Positions 7,933-15,607 of a DNA stretch of 64,000 bases are shown piece after piece. The DNA is taken from positions 62,001 to 126,000 of the forward strand of contig OZ220743.1 of the NCBI GenBank assembly GCA_965116965.1, given 5' to 3'. The notes beneath the pieces were generated by a model. That model had not been told where the DNA came from, did not search any database, and worked only from the letters and a program-made list of their open reading frames with translations. A program made the position numbers and the translations under genes. Position 1 is the first letter of the stretch. Each line of letters opens with the position of its first letter. This DNA comes from Aldehydirespirator sp965116965 (GTDB lineage: Bacteria > Actinomycetota > Acidimicrobiia > Acidimicrobiales > Aldehydirespiratoraceae).

Positions 7933-8778
7933 ATGACCCGACTCGGACTGGCACAGATGCTCAGCCGTCCGCAAGCGGCCGAGGCCAACCGCAAGGCCGG
8001 CGCCGACGCGGCCTCGTCGCTGTTCGAGCAGGGCGCCGACATCGTGGTGGTACCCGAGATGGCCGTGCCGTGGTACACCACCGACCGCGACGCGCTGGAG
8101 CCGCTGGCCGAGAGCCTCGACGGCCCGACCGTCGCGGCCTGGCAGACGCAGGCGGACCGGCACGGAGGCCTGGTGGTCGGCGGTCTGTGCGAGCGCAGCG
8201 GCGACTCGATCTACAACTCCGCCGTCGCGGTGGATTCGGGCGGCGTGATCGCCCACTACCGCAAGCTGCACCTGTTCGACGTCGAGAAGCGCTGCTTCAC
8301 CCCCGGCGACGCCGGCCTGACCGTGGTCGAGACGGCCCACGGGTCCATCGGGCTGTGCATCTGCTACGACCTGCGCTTCGTGGAGGTCGTGCGGGTGCTG
8401 GCCCTGCGAGGCGCCGACCTGATCTGCGTGCCCACCGCCTGGGTCCGCGGCTTCGACCGCCGCCGGTACCGCGAGGGCGAGCTGATCGCCCACGCCGAGG
8501 GGGCGCTGGTGCAGGCCAACCTGAGCCAGGTGTTCATCGCCTGCACCTCTCAGGTGGGCACGGGCGACGGCGTCGAGTTGCTCGGATCGTCCGTGGTGGC
8601 CGACCCTTACGGCCGCATTGCCGGCGGGCCGCTGTCGACAGAGCGCGAGCAGCTCGAAGTGGTCGACGTCGACCTGTCCGAGGCCCGTCGAGCCCAGGCC
8701 CGCAGCGAACTCATCCAGCCCCGCGCCGACCGGCGCACCGACGTCTACGGCATCCTCCACAAGGGCGAATCCTTGTAG
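7933..8778 (+). CDS. Carbon-nitrogen hydrolase (nitrilase superfamily)
   Basis: 281 residues from the ATG at 7933, chosen because MTRLGLAQ is the usual first strand (a TTG at 7906 is in frame). The catalytic triad is complete: Glu in VVVPEMAVPW, Lys in YRKLHLFDVE, Cys in GLCICYDLRF, plus the second Glu in REGELIAHAEG. These enzymes hydrolyse C-N bonds of amides, nitriles or N-carbamoyl compounds. The block HLFDVEKRCFTPGD is typical of the aliphatic/omega-amidase-like branch rather than true nitrilases. Cytosolic. It stands alone behind tRNA-Ala, so context gives no substrate. Confidence 0.88.
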   Translation: MTRLGLAQMLSRPQAAEANRKAGADAASSLFEQGADIVVVPEMAVPWYTTDRDALEPLAESLDGPTVAAWQTQADRHGGLVVGGLCERSGDSIYNSAVAVDSGGVIAHYRKLHLFDVEKRCFTPGDAGLTVVETAHGSIGLCICYDLRFVEVVRVLALRGADLICVPTAWVRGFDRRRYREGELIAHAEGALVQANLSQVFIACTSQVGTGDGVELLGSSVVADPYGRIAGGPLSTEREQLEVVDVDLSEARRAQARSELIQPRADRRTDVYGILHKGESL

Positions 8779-9045
8779 CATGAAGCATTCCTGACCAGTA
8801 TTTCACATGAAAATGATTGACAAATGTCATACACCTGTGAGATGTTGCCGCGGCTGTGGTGGCGAGCCGGGAGCGTCACGACGACGGCGGCACACAAGTA
8901 CTCGCTGATGCGGCCGGGTTGAACGGTCCTCCTTGAGCGACTCGGTGTGGAAGCTGTTGCGTTGCCGGATTCTGTTGCCACCCAAGGGATAGGCGTCGCA
9001 CTAAGTGCTACGAACGTGCGCTGATTGATCACTCGAACGGTTATC

Positions 9046-9165
9046 GTGCTCGACACCGCCCTACACCAAGGCGCCCGCGCACTGGCCACCTTCGACGAGT
9101 CGCCGGCAGCTCGGGCCGCCGACCAAGGACTCGAAGTCCTGGGCGTGACCGCCGCTCGTCAGTAG
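9046..9165 (+). pseudogene. PIN-domain toxin (VapC-like) C-terminal remnant
   Basis: About 40 in-frame codons reading ALHQGARALATFDESPAAR and ending GLEVLGVTAARQ, a good match to the last helix-strand unit of PIN ribonucleases (A-LATFD with the final acidic residue, then GLEVLG). Nothing upstream supplies the rest of the domain, so this is a stump. The 260 bases before it hold no supportable gene. Its stop overlaps the end of the convergent gene at 9159. Confidence 0.45.
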
Positions 9166-9632
9166 ACGCTGAGACCAGACAGCATCCGGTCGAGCTCCGG
9201 CACCAGCAGGCCTCGCATCGAGTACGACCCGATCACCGCGTAGAGGCAGAACGCCCGCGACCCCACACGGAAGAACTGCTGTAGACCGGCTTGGCCCGGC
9301 AGCGACAGATGCAGTTGGTCCGGCGCGAAGTCGGCAGGGTCGAGGCGAGTCGGGAAGCCGTCGCGGGCGAACAGCTTCGATGTGGCCGAGGTTCCCCCGA
9401 ATTCGATCAGCGCGGCGAAGATGCCGTTGCGGTCCATGACCTCGACCGCCCCCGACCCGTAGTCCCCTCGCTCGGCCGGCAGCGAGAAGTTGGCCGCGTG
9501 CACGACCACCAGCGAAGCGTCCGAGGCCGCCAGGCCGGAGTCGAGCGTTGCCGGATCGGGCTGGGTCGACAGCTCGGCCTCCCAGCCCGCGGGCACATCG
9601 ACGCTCACCCCATGAGCTGCCAGCCTGCTCAC
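9159..9632 (-). CDS. Conserved-looking protein of unknown function (157 residues)
   Basis: Balanced composition and a clear alternating strand pattern (VSVDVPAGWEAELS, DASLVVVHAANFSLP, SRAFCLYAVIG, MLSGLSVY). No signal peptide. The layout (substrate-like VPAGWEA start and a closing LDRMLSGL helix-strand) is reminiscent of small PsbP/Mog1-like folds seen in actinobacterial secretion and redox clusters, but I do not assign a family. It follows the MauD-like and membrane genes on the same strand with a 22-base gap, so it probably belongs to that operon. Confidence 0.65.
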   Translation of the reverse strand: MSRLAAHGVSVDVPAGWEAELSTQPDPATLDSGLAASDASLVVVHAANFSLPAERGDYGSGAVEVMDRNGIFAALIEFGGTSATSKLFARDGFPTRLDPADFAPDQLHLSLPGQAGLQQFFRVGSRAFCLYAVIGSYSMRGLLVPELDRMLSGLSVY

Positions 9633-9654
9633 GCCGTCCCGCCCCTTCGATCAG

Positions 9655-10248
9655 CTACAGCGCCAGCAGGCTGGCGGCGGCCGCTCCGCCGAGAGCAGCA
9701 GCCACGCCCGCGCCGGCACGGCGGATCCGGTCGGCCTGCCGGTCGAGACGGCGGTGCAGGCGCCGCAGATCGGCAGGAGTCCGAACCCGGCGACCCATCA
9801 CCAGGCTCGCGCCTCGGGTCGCCCCGAAGGCCGCGCCCATCAGCAGTCCCGCGGTCACGTCGCCCGCCAACAGGGCAGCCAGCATGAACAGCGGCACCAG
9901 GGCGGTGTTCACCACGGTCGCCACCGCCGCGCCCAACTGAAGGCCGAAGCCGGCTCCGTAGACCCACGACCGGTAGGCCACCAGCCAGTCCTCGTTCACC
10001 TGGCGGCGGCCCGGAAGCCGTCGCCCCGACAGGTCCCAAGCCGCGGCGGCGACGCACGCGGCCGCGAGCACCACGAGCCGGGCGCGGCCGTCCACTACGG
10101 CGACCGCCACCCAGCCCAGCGCTCCGAGGGCGGCACCGACGGCCGCTCCCCCGCCGACCGCGCCCAAGCCCAGCCATACCACCGTCAGAGACCATCGATT
10201 TCCCCGGGCCCGCTCGCCGAGCGGGCTGATGCTGGCGAGCATCGACAC
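9655..10248 (-). CDS. Integral membrane protein of the mau-like cluster (197 residues)
   Basis: At least four hydrophobic segments: VVWLGLGAVGGGAAVGAAL, ARLVVLAAACVAAAAW, GLQLGAAVATVVNTALVPLF with the following MLAALLAGDVTAGLL, and a final GAGVAAALGGAAAASLLAL. Between segments 2 and 3 is a conserved-looking GRRLPGRRQVNEDWLV...YRSWVYGAGFG motif, typical of actinobacterial polytopic proteins that accompany MauE/MauD-like genes. GTG start at 10248. Role unknown; position suggests help with electron or thiol transfer across the membrane. Confidence 0.7.
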   Translation of the reverse strand: MSMLASISPLGERARGNRWSLTVVWLGLGAVGGGAAVGAALGALGWVAVAVVDGRARLVVLAAACVAAAAWDLSGRRLPGRRQVNEDWLVAYRSWVYGAGFGLQLGAAVATVVNTALVPLFMLAALLAGDVTAGLLMGAAFGATRGASLVMGRRVRTPADLRRLHRRLDRQADRIRRAGAGVAAALGGAAAASLLAL

Positions 10249-10251
10249 GCC

Positions 10252-10323
10252 TCAAGGCGACCAGGCCGACCGGACTCCGGCGGCCAGAGCCGCTGCGATC
10301 CCGACGGCCAGAACAGCGGTCAT
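10252..10323 (-). CDS. Possible tiny hydrophobic peptide (23 residues)
   Basis: An ATG-to-TGA frame giving TAVLAVGIAAALAAGVRSA, one potential membrane span, ending 3 bases before the GTG of the next gene; a GGAG lies 9 bases before its ATG. It fills part of an otherwise empty 187-base gap in the operon. High GC makes chance hydrophobic ORFs likely, so this is tentative. Confidence 0.3.
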   Translation of the reverse strand: MTAVLAVGIAAALAAGVRSAWSP

Positions 10324-10435
10324 CGGCGACCGCTCCGGCGGTCAAGAGCCTGTCGCATCGCCGAGACGTCGCTCCCGCTCCTGTTCGCCTCGCTGACGGG
10401 CCGCTCGGACCCGGCACCCCGGCTTCTCGCGATCC

Positions 10436-11308
10436 TCATGGATCACGCCTCAACCGCTCGGCCTCCGGGCGGCCAGATGGTCCGCCGGCGCCGGCGCCGT
10501 TGCCGTTGCCGTTGCCGCGGGTCGAATCCGCCTGCCCCGGATAGAGGCTCGGATGACCGGGAGCGATTCCGGCCGACCGCAGCGCCTCATCGGCGCGTTC
10601 GGCCCGGCTCCGGCCCGAGCGGCCTACCGGCGCCCCCGACCGGCCCGAGCGGCCTACCGGCGCCCCCGACCGGCGCCCGGGCAGCCGGGAGCGGTCGGCC
10701 AGGCCGGCGTCGTCCAGCGCCTGCTCGAGGAGGTCCCGCAGCTGCTCCCAGCTCAGCGCGCTGCCCGCGCCCACGACCCGGCCGTCGGAGCCGTCGACCA
10801 GCGCGAAGTACGGCGAGCCCGGCACGTCGTAGTCCTCCCACGCCGCGGAGGACAGCACCGCCTTGACCCCCGGCGGGACCAGATCGGCCATGGCCGACTC
10901 CGAATCGTGGGCGGGATCCTGACCCACGATCACCAGGCGGGTGTCGCCGCCGGGCAGCTCGAGGTCCGGGGACGCGAAGGCCTCCCAGAATCTCTTGCAG
11001 GTGCGACACCCCGGAGACAGGAAGGCGAGCATCGTTGAGTGGTCCACACCGGTGACCGCGATCTTGGTAGGACCTCCGGCCGGCACCGTCCCGACGAGGT
11101 CACGGGCCGCCGTCCGGTCGACCGGGGCGCCGGCCTCGGGCCGCGCCGCCGCGACCCCGGCAGCGTAACCCGCGGCCTCCTCGTCGTCGAGGCTGATGCC
11201 GGCGCGGTCGAGGGCCCGCAGGATCTCGGCGTGGGTCCGCAGCAGCCCGAACACCAGCAGGGCCAGCACGCCGACCGCGACAACCAACAGCACGACCATG
11301 AGCGTCAC
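10436..11308 (-). CDS. MauD-like membrane-anchored thioredoxin-fold protein
   Basis: N-terminal membrane anchor (VVLLVVAVGVLALLVFGLL) as in MauD, then a thioredoxin fold with the redox motif CRTC (LSPGCRTCKRFW, about residue 100), a central DTRLVIVGQDP strand and the cis-Pro-like region DVPGSPYFALVDG. MauD proteins handle disulfides of cysteine-rich MauA-type partners outside the membrane. The C-terminal ~70 residues are a low-complexity tail with a tandem PVGRSGRSGA duplication and a GNGNGNGAGAGG stretch. A GTG (11308) or ATG (11299) start is possible. Lies just downstream of the MauA-like gene. Confidence 0.78.
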   Translation of the reverse strand: MTLMVVLLVVAVGVLALLVFGLLRTHAEILRALDRAGISLDDEEAAGYAAGVAAARPEAGAPVDRTAARDLVGTVPAGGPTKIAVTGVDHSTMLAFLSPGCRTCKRFWEAFASPDLELPGGDTRLVIVGQDPAHDSESAMADLVPPGVKAVLSSAAWEDYDVPGSPYFALVDGSDGRVVGAGSALSWEQLRDLLEQALDDAGLADRSRLPGRRSGAPVGRSGRSGAPVGRSGRSRAERADEALRSAGIAPGHPSLYPGQADSTRGNGNGNGAGAGGPSGRPEAERLRRDP

Positions 11309-11464
11309 GACGCCACCGCCGCCACCACCACCATCACGGCGCCACCGCCGCCACCACCACCATCACGGCGCCACTTCCGGCACCACCATCATCATCACGG
11401 CGCCACTTCCGCCACCACCGGCACGGCGCCACCGCCGGCATCATCATCACGGCGCCACTTCGCT
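11309..11464. repeat. Five degenerate GGCGCCAC-centred tandem repeats
   Basis: Five copies of a 26-32 base unit built around CATCACGGCGCCAC with CCACC/CATCAT spacers, between the MauD-like start and the MauA-like stop; the last copy contains the MauA-like stop codon. GGCGCC cores are self-complementary, so the transcript could form several small hairpins between the two cistrons. Confidence 0.7.
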
Positions 11465-12622
11465 CATGTCGTCCCGTGGACGGAGGTGGTATCCGTGCAG
11501 CAGGGCTGCCACCTCGGCACGGGTAGCGTGCTCCTCCGGGTTGAAGGTCGAGTGCTCCGCCCACCACTCGATGCTGTGCTCGAGGGTCCACTCCAGGGCG
11601 TTGCGGTACCAGGCGTCGGCGCCCACATCGGAGAAATCGATACTCGCGCTGCCCTGCGGCTCCCCCGCCAGGCGGTGCAGGAACACGATGGACTGGGCCC
11701 GAGACACGCCGCTGTCCGGATCGAAACGACCCGGAGCCCGGCCCGAAGTGATCCGCTGCTCGACCATCCACGCCACTGCCTGCGAGTAGAACGCGTCGGT
11801 GCCGACATCGTCGAATTCGTCACTGGGCCCGGCCCGGGGCCTGCCCCCGTAGCGCCACAGGAACGTGGCGAACTGGGCCCGGGTCACCGGCTCGTCCGGG
11901 CCGAACAGGTCGTCCTTCATGCCGGTGGTGACGCCCTGGTCCACCATCCACTTGACCGCCTCGGCGTAATAGGCCCTGGGCGGCACGTCGTTGAAGTCGT
12001 CGTGCAGGCAGGGCCGGTCGTGCCAGCGAGTGCCCGGATCGCTCAGCACGGGGTACCTCGCACACTCCGGATCCCATGTCCAGGGCGGCACGCAGGTGAC
12101 GATCCGGCACGCGAGCTGGCCGACGCACACGTCCTGGTTGCACTGCCCGTAGCGGAACCGGGTGCACTCCGACTTGCGGGTGTCGCATCCCCCGCTGCAT
12201 TGACATCTGGCCGGCGTGCAATCCCGATCGCAGAACCCGTTCGACCGGCAGCGGCAGCCCGAGCGCGCGTCGCAGGCGAAGTTGCAGTCCAGGTAGTAGC
12301 GCGGGCTCGGACCCTTCAGATCGCAGAAGCCCGAGCCGTCGACCTTCCACCAGCCGGCCACAATGGTCCGCGGCGGGCAGAGGTTCTCCCCGGTGAGCTT
12401 GCAGCAGAACTCGCTGTATGGGTCGCAGCACAGGGCGTTCGGGTTGCACTGCCAGCCCTTGCACAACACGATGGCGGCCTCCGCGGTGGTCGGGCGGACG
12501 GCGTAGGCGACGGGAGCGACCGCCATCGCGGTGGCCGCCATGGCCGACGAGCGCAGGAAGCCCCGGCGACCGGCGCGCCGGTCCACCACCCGGGATACCC
12601 GCTCGACCAGCTTGCGGCTCAC
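11447..12622 (-). CDS. Tat-exported cysteine-rich MauA-like protein with three SLH domains
   Basis: 391 residues from the GTG at 12622, whose first bases overlap the MauE-like stop (GTGA). The N-terminus is a twin-arginine signal (DRRAGRRGFLRSSAMAAT, then a hydrophobic run ending in ATAEA-like AEAA). Residues ~45-190 are extremely Cys-rich (LCKGWQC, EFCCKLTGENLCPP, RSGCRCRS, ARCQCSGGCD), with the CPPxT...W block of the methylamine dehydrogenase light chain; the second tryptophan needed for TTQ is not evident. The C-terminal half has three S-layer homology repeats, each with F-DV, WM/WT and F-P-..TRAE-like motifs. Likely anchored at the cell surface; MauD/MauE-like neighbours would form its disulfides. 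Enzyme activity is uncertain. Confidence 0.75.
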   Translation of the reverse strand: MSRKLVERVSRVVDRRAGRRGFLRSSAMAATAMAVAPVAYAVRPTTAEAAIVLCKGWQCNPNALCCDPYSEFCCKLTGENLCPPRTIVAGWWKVDGSGFCDLKGPSPRYYLDCNFACDARSGCRCRSNGFCDRDCTPARCQCSGGCDTRKSECTRFRYGQCNQDVCVGQLACRIVTCVPPWTWDPECARYPVLSDPGTRWHDRPCLHDDFNDVPPRAYYAEAVKWMVDQGVTTGMKDDLFGPDEPVTRAQFATFLWRYGGRPRAGPSDEFDDVGTDAFYSQAVAWMVEQRITSGRAPGRFDPDSGVSRAQSIVFLHRLAGEPQGSASIDFSDVGADAWYRNALEWTLEHSIEWWAEHSTFNPEEHATRAEVAALLHGYHLRPRDDMSEVAP

Positions 12623-13215
12623 CGGCGGCCTCCCGAACTCCTCACGGTGGCGGGTCTGGCGGCCGACGGCGGCACAGCCCGGAACAGAGTGCCGGCGACG
12701 CCGTGCCCGGCCCGGACGCCGAGCGCTTCGGGCAGCGCGGTGAAGGACACCAGCAACAGCCCGGCCACAACCACGATCTCCGCGGCCAGCGCCGCACCGA
12801 CCGCAGGACTGTCGCTGAACTCCTGCACGATCGCCGGAACCGGGGCGCGGCCGGCGGCGGCCGCCACGAAGGACACCGCAGCCAGCGCCAGGTTGCCGCC
12901 GACGTGGACCCACGACGGCGGGGCGTCGAGCCGGCCGAAGCACCCGCACGAACGGGCTCTTGCCAGTACCGCCCGCAGAACGATCACCGCGAACGACGCG
13001 TAGACCAGGCCCACCGCCCAAGCGACCGGTCCGCCCACCAGCAGGGCGGCGGCGCCGACGGCGACCTCCAGCCCCCCGACGAACCGGACCAGCACCGGCG
13101 GCGCCCGGAAGCCGAGGAAGTCCGCGGCGCCCGGCGCGGGCTTCGACAGCTTGGCCACGCCCGCCGCCACCAGCAGCACCGCGGCAGAAGCGTGGATCGC
13201 AGATGCAATGGACAC
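12619..13215 (-). CDS. MauE/DoxX-like integral membrane protein
   Basis: 198 residues from a GTG at 13215; the longer open frame upstream lacks a start signal and family similarity. It has five hydrophobic segments and the hallmark MauE order: an ASAAVLLVAAGVAKLSKP first helix, VRFVGGLEVAVGAAALL second helix, and a CGCFG motif (SCGCFGRLDAPPSW) between helices 3 and 4, the redox cysteine pair of this family. MauE-type proteins supply electrons or oxidising power to a MauD partner. The stop overlaps the start of the MauA-like gene, so translation is coupled. Confidence 0.78.
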   Translation of the reverse strand: MSIASAIHASAAVLLVAAGVAKLSKPAPGAADFLGFRAPPVLVRFVGGLEVAVGAAALLVGGPVAWAVGLVYASFAVIVLRAVLARARSCGCFGRLDAPPSWVHVGGNLALAAVSFVAAAAGRAPVPAIVQEFSDSPAVGAALAAEIVVVAGLLLVSFTALPEALGVRAGHGVAGTLFRAVPPSAARPATVRSSGGRR

Positions 13216-13372
13216 GAGCGGCGATGCTAACGCCGTCGGCGCCTGCAGAACCAGTGAGGTGCTCGCGGGCTGTCGGCGGCCATATCCCGCTCCTGTTCGC
13301 TGTGACCTGAGGGCCGCTCGGGCCACGGCCCCGCCCGCATGGGCCCGATGCGTTCGCCTGCCCGCTCGGCCT

Positions 13373-14242
13373 CTAGATCCCGGGGGTCCGGTAGCCGTCG
13401 GACCGCCACAGGATCGGGAAATGGTTCTCGTCCATCTCGTCGTCGATGAGCCGAGCGTAGCGGGAATAGACGGGCCCGTTGCCCTCCCCGAAACCAGCCC
13501 TCCTGAAACGGGCCTCGCTGCTCGCGCAGTGCAGCACCAGCGACCGGCGATGGTGGCCCGAGCGGTTTGGACCTGAGCCGTGCCACGTCCAGCCGTGGTG
13601 GAACGACCCGCCGCCCGCGGCCACCTCCACCGCCGCGATGTCGAGTTCGGCATCTGCGGCCGCGGCGGCCGCCCGCACGGGGGCCCGGTAGTCCTCCGGA
13701 GCATGGAACTCACCCATCACGTCGGAGCCGGTGGGCCAGCGGTGCGATCCCCGTGCCAGTTCCATGGTGCCGCCGCCGGCGGCGGTGTCATCGAGGGCGA
13801 TCCAGCAGGAGAACATCTCCGTCGGGGTGTACCAGGACAGGTAGGCGTTGTCGCGGTGGAAACCGAAGGAGCGGGCCCCCGGCGGCTTCCAGATCACGTT
13901 GTCCTGGACGATCCGGGCGCCGGGCCAGCCCGCGAGCCGGGCGACCGCCTCGCCGAAGCGGGCCTCGAGCACGACCGACGCGATCAGCCGGTCGGCCTTC
14001 CAGCCGTTGCAGATCTGCCGGGCCAGGGCCGGATCGCTGCGGCCTTCCTGCCAGTTGACCTCGTCGGGGGCGGTGCCGGTCTCGAAGTCGCCCCGGAACA
14101 GCCGTTCGAAGCGCTCCTTCAGGGGTTCGACCAGGCCGGCGTCGATCAGGGAGTCGACCGTCACGAACCCGTCGGCACTGAACGCGGCCGCCTCGGAGGC
14201 CGACAGGAGCCCAACCCCGGTGAGGCCATCGGCGACCGTCAT
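13373..14242 (-). CDS. Phytanoyl-CoA dioxygenase (PhyH) family protein
   Basis: 289 residues, the normal family length. Fe(II)/2-oxoglutarate oxygenases of this family hydroxylate acyl-CoAs or other small lipophilic substrates. The facial triad is visible: FHRDN (His-x-Asp, about residue 135) and HHGWTWHGSGPN with the distal His (about 222); NRSGHHRRS supplies the 2-oxoglutarate-binding Arg. W-IALDD and GTMELARGSHRW blocks are typical. Its ATG overlaps the acyl-CoA dehydrogenase stop (ATGA), suggesting joint work on a branched or unusual acyl chain. Confidence 0.88.
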   Translation of the reverse strand: MTVADGLTGVGLLSASEAAAFSADGFVTVDSLIDAGLVEPLKERFERLFRGDFETGTAPDEVNWQEGRSDPALARQICNGWKADRLIASVVLEARFGEAVARLAGWPGARIVQDNVIWKPPGARSFGFHRDNAYLSWYTPTEMFSCWIALDDTAAGGGTMELARGSHRWPTGSDVMGEFHAPEDYRAPVRAAAAAADAELDIAAVEVAAGGGSFHHGWTWHGSGPNRSGHHRRSLVLHCASSEARFRRAGFGEGNGPVYSRYARLIDDEMDENHFPILWRSDGYRTPGI

Positions 14243-15402
14243 GACCGCTCCCGGGCCCGCCTCATCAGGCCCTTGGCGATGATGGTGCGCTGGATCTCGT
14301 TGGTGCCCTCGCCGATGGCCATCAGGGGGGCGTCGCGGTACAGGCGCTCGATCTCCATCTCGGTGGAATACCCGTAGCTGCCGTGGATGCGCATGGACTC
14401 GAGCGACGCCTTGATGGCCGCCTCCGAACCGAAGAGCTTGGCCATGCCCGCCTCGACATCGGCCCGCAGCCCCCGGTCGATGCGGTTGGCGGCCCAGCGG
14501 GTGAGCAGTCTGGCCGCCTCGATCTCGGTGGCCATGTCGGCCAGCTTCAGCTGGATGGCCTGGAACTCCCCGATGGGCCGGCCGAACGCCTCACGCTGCT
14601 GGGAGTAGTCGAGCGCGGCGTCGAACGCGGCCTGGGCCACACCCACCCCGCGGGCTGCGATGTTGATCCGGCCGACCTCGAGGCCCGACATCACCTGCTT
14701 GAAGCCGAGCCCCTCGGAACCGCCCAGCAGGTTGCCGGCCGGTACCCGCACATCGTCGAGCACCACCTCGCACGACTCGGGCCCCTTGTAGCCGAGCTTG
14801 CCCAGATCCCTGAGCACCTCCAGGCCGGGCGTGCCCGCCTCCACCATCAGCACGCCCATGCCCCGGTGGCGGGGCACGGAGTCCGGGTCGGTCTTGACCA
14901 GCACCGGAAGCGGGTTGGCGAAGCGGGCGTTGGTGATCCAGGTCTTGGTCCCCCGGATCACGTACTCGTCGCCGTCGCGCCAGGCCCGGGTGGAGATGCC
15001 CTGCAAATCGCTGCCCGCGCCCGGCTCGGTGAGCGCGATGGCGGTGCGCCGCTCGCCGGTGGCCAGCTCGGGCAGCCAGCGCTGCTTCTGCTCCTCTGTG
15101 CCGTGGAGCATGATCATCCGGCAGCTCAGCGAGTGGCTGCCGAGGATCCCGGCGATGCCCATCCAGCCCATGGAGATCTCCTCGAACACCAGGCTCATCG
15201 ACACCGTGTCGAGGTCGAGCCCGCCGTACTCGGCGCCGACGGTGACGCCGAACAGGCCCATCTCGGCCATCTTGGCCACGATCTCATGGGGGTACTCGCC
15301 CGACTGCTCCATCTCGCGGGCCACCGGCTTGATCTCGCTGTCGACGAACTGCCGGAGCACGTCGCGGAACATCTGCTGCTCTTCGCTCAGCTCGAAGTCC
15401 AT
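14239..15402 (-). CDS. Acyl-CoA dehydrogenase
   Basis: 387 residues from the ATG at 15402, which has an excellent ribosome-binding site (GGAGGGG); open frame further upstream is ignored. FAD-dependent alpha,beta-dehydrogenation of acyl-CoA. Seen: N-terminal DFELSEEQQMFRDVLRQF, FAD/substrate block ALTEPGAGSDLQGI, ITNARFA, the GREAFGRPIGEFQ-type motif (QQREAFGRPIGEFQAIQ), and the catalytic Glu region MAIGEGTNEIQRTI. It heads a two-gene operon with the PhyH gene and is divergent from the histidine kinase gene at 15608. Confidence 0.93.
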   Translation of the reverse strand: MDFELSEEQQMFRDVLRQFVDSEIKPVAREMEQSGEYPHEIVAKMAEMGLFGVTVGAEYGGLDLDTVSMSLVFEEISMGWMGIAGILGSHSLSCRMIMLHGTEEQKQRWLPELATGERRTAIALTEPGAGSDLQGISTRAWRDGDEYVIRGTKTWITNARFANPLPVLVKTDPDSVPRHRGMGVLMVEAGTPGLEVLRDLGKLGYKGPESCEVVLDDVRVPAGNLLGGSEGLGFKQVMSGLEVGRINIAARGVGVAQAAFDAALDYSQQREAFGRPIGEFQAIQLKLADMATEIEAARLLTRWAANRIDRGLRADVEAGMAKLFGSEAAIKASLESMRIHGSYGYSTEMEIERLYRDAPLMAIGEGTNEIQRTIIAKGLMRRARERS

Positions 15403-15607
15403 GTGTCCCCTCCGCCGATCGGTCCCCGGCCAGGTCGTGATCCCGGTCATTATGTCGCCGCCGAACGTCGGCGTCGCAACCAGACCCTCGCAGCGAACCC
15501 TGCAACGGACGCACGCTCGCTTCGAGCCGGGCCGCTCAATAGAGTCTGCACGGTCGAGCCGACGAGCAGCCCGGCCCGGGAGGCGCAAGTCGCAGGAACG
15601 GGGGACA

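Noticed and set aside
7909..8781. 290-residue antisense frame over the nitrilase
   Set aside because: Shadow of a gene with a complete catalytic triad on the plus strand.
11309..11464. CRISPR array
   Set aside because: Units are degenerate, unequal and without unique spacers of constant length; no cas genes are present.
11039..13003. 654-residue plus-strand frame over the mau-like genes
   Set aside because: Antisense of the SLH/MauA-like gene, no motif of its own.
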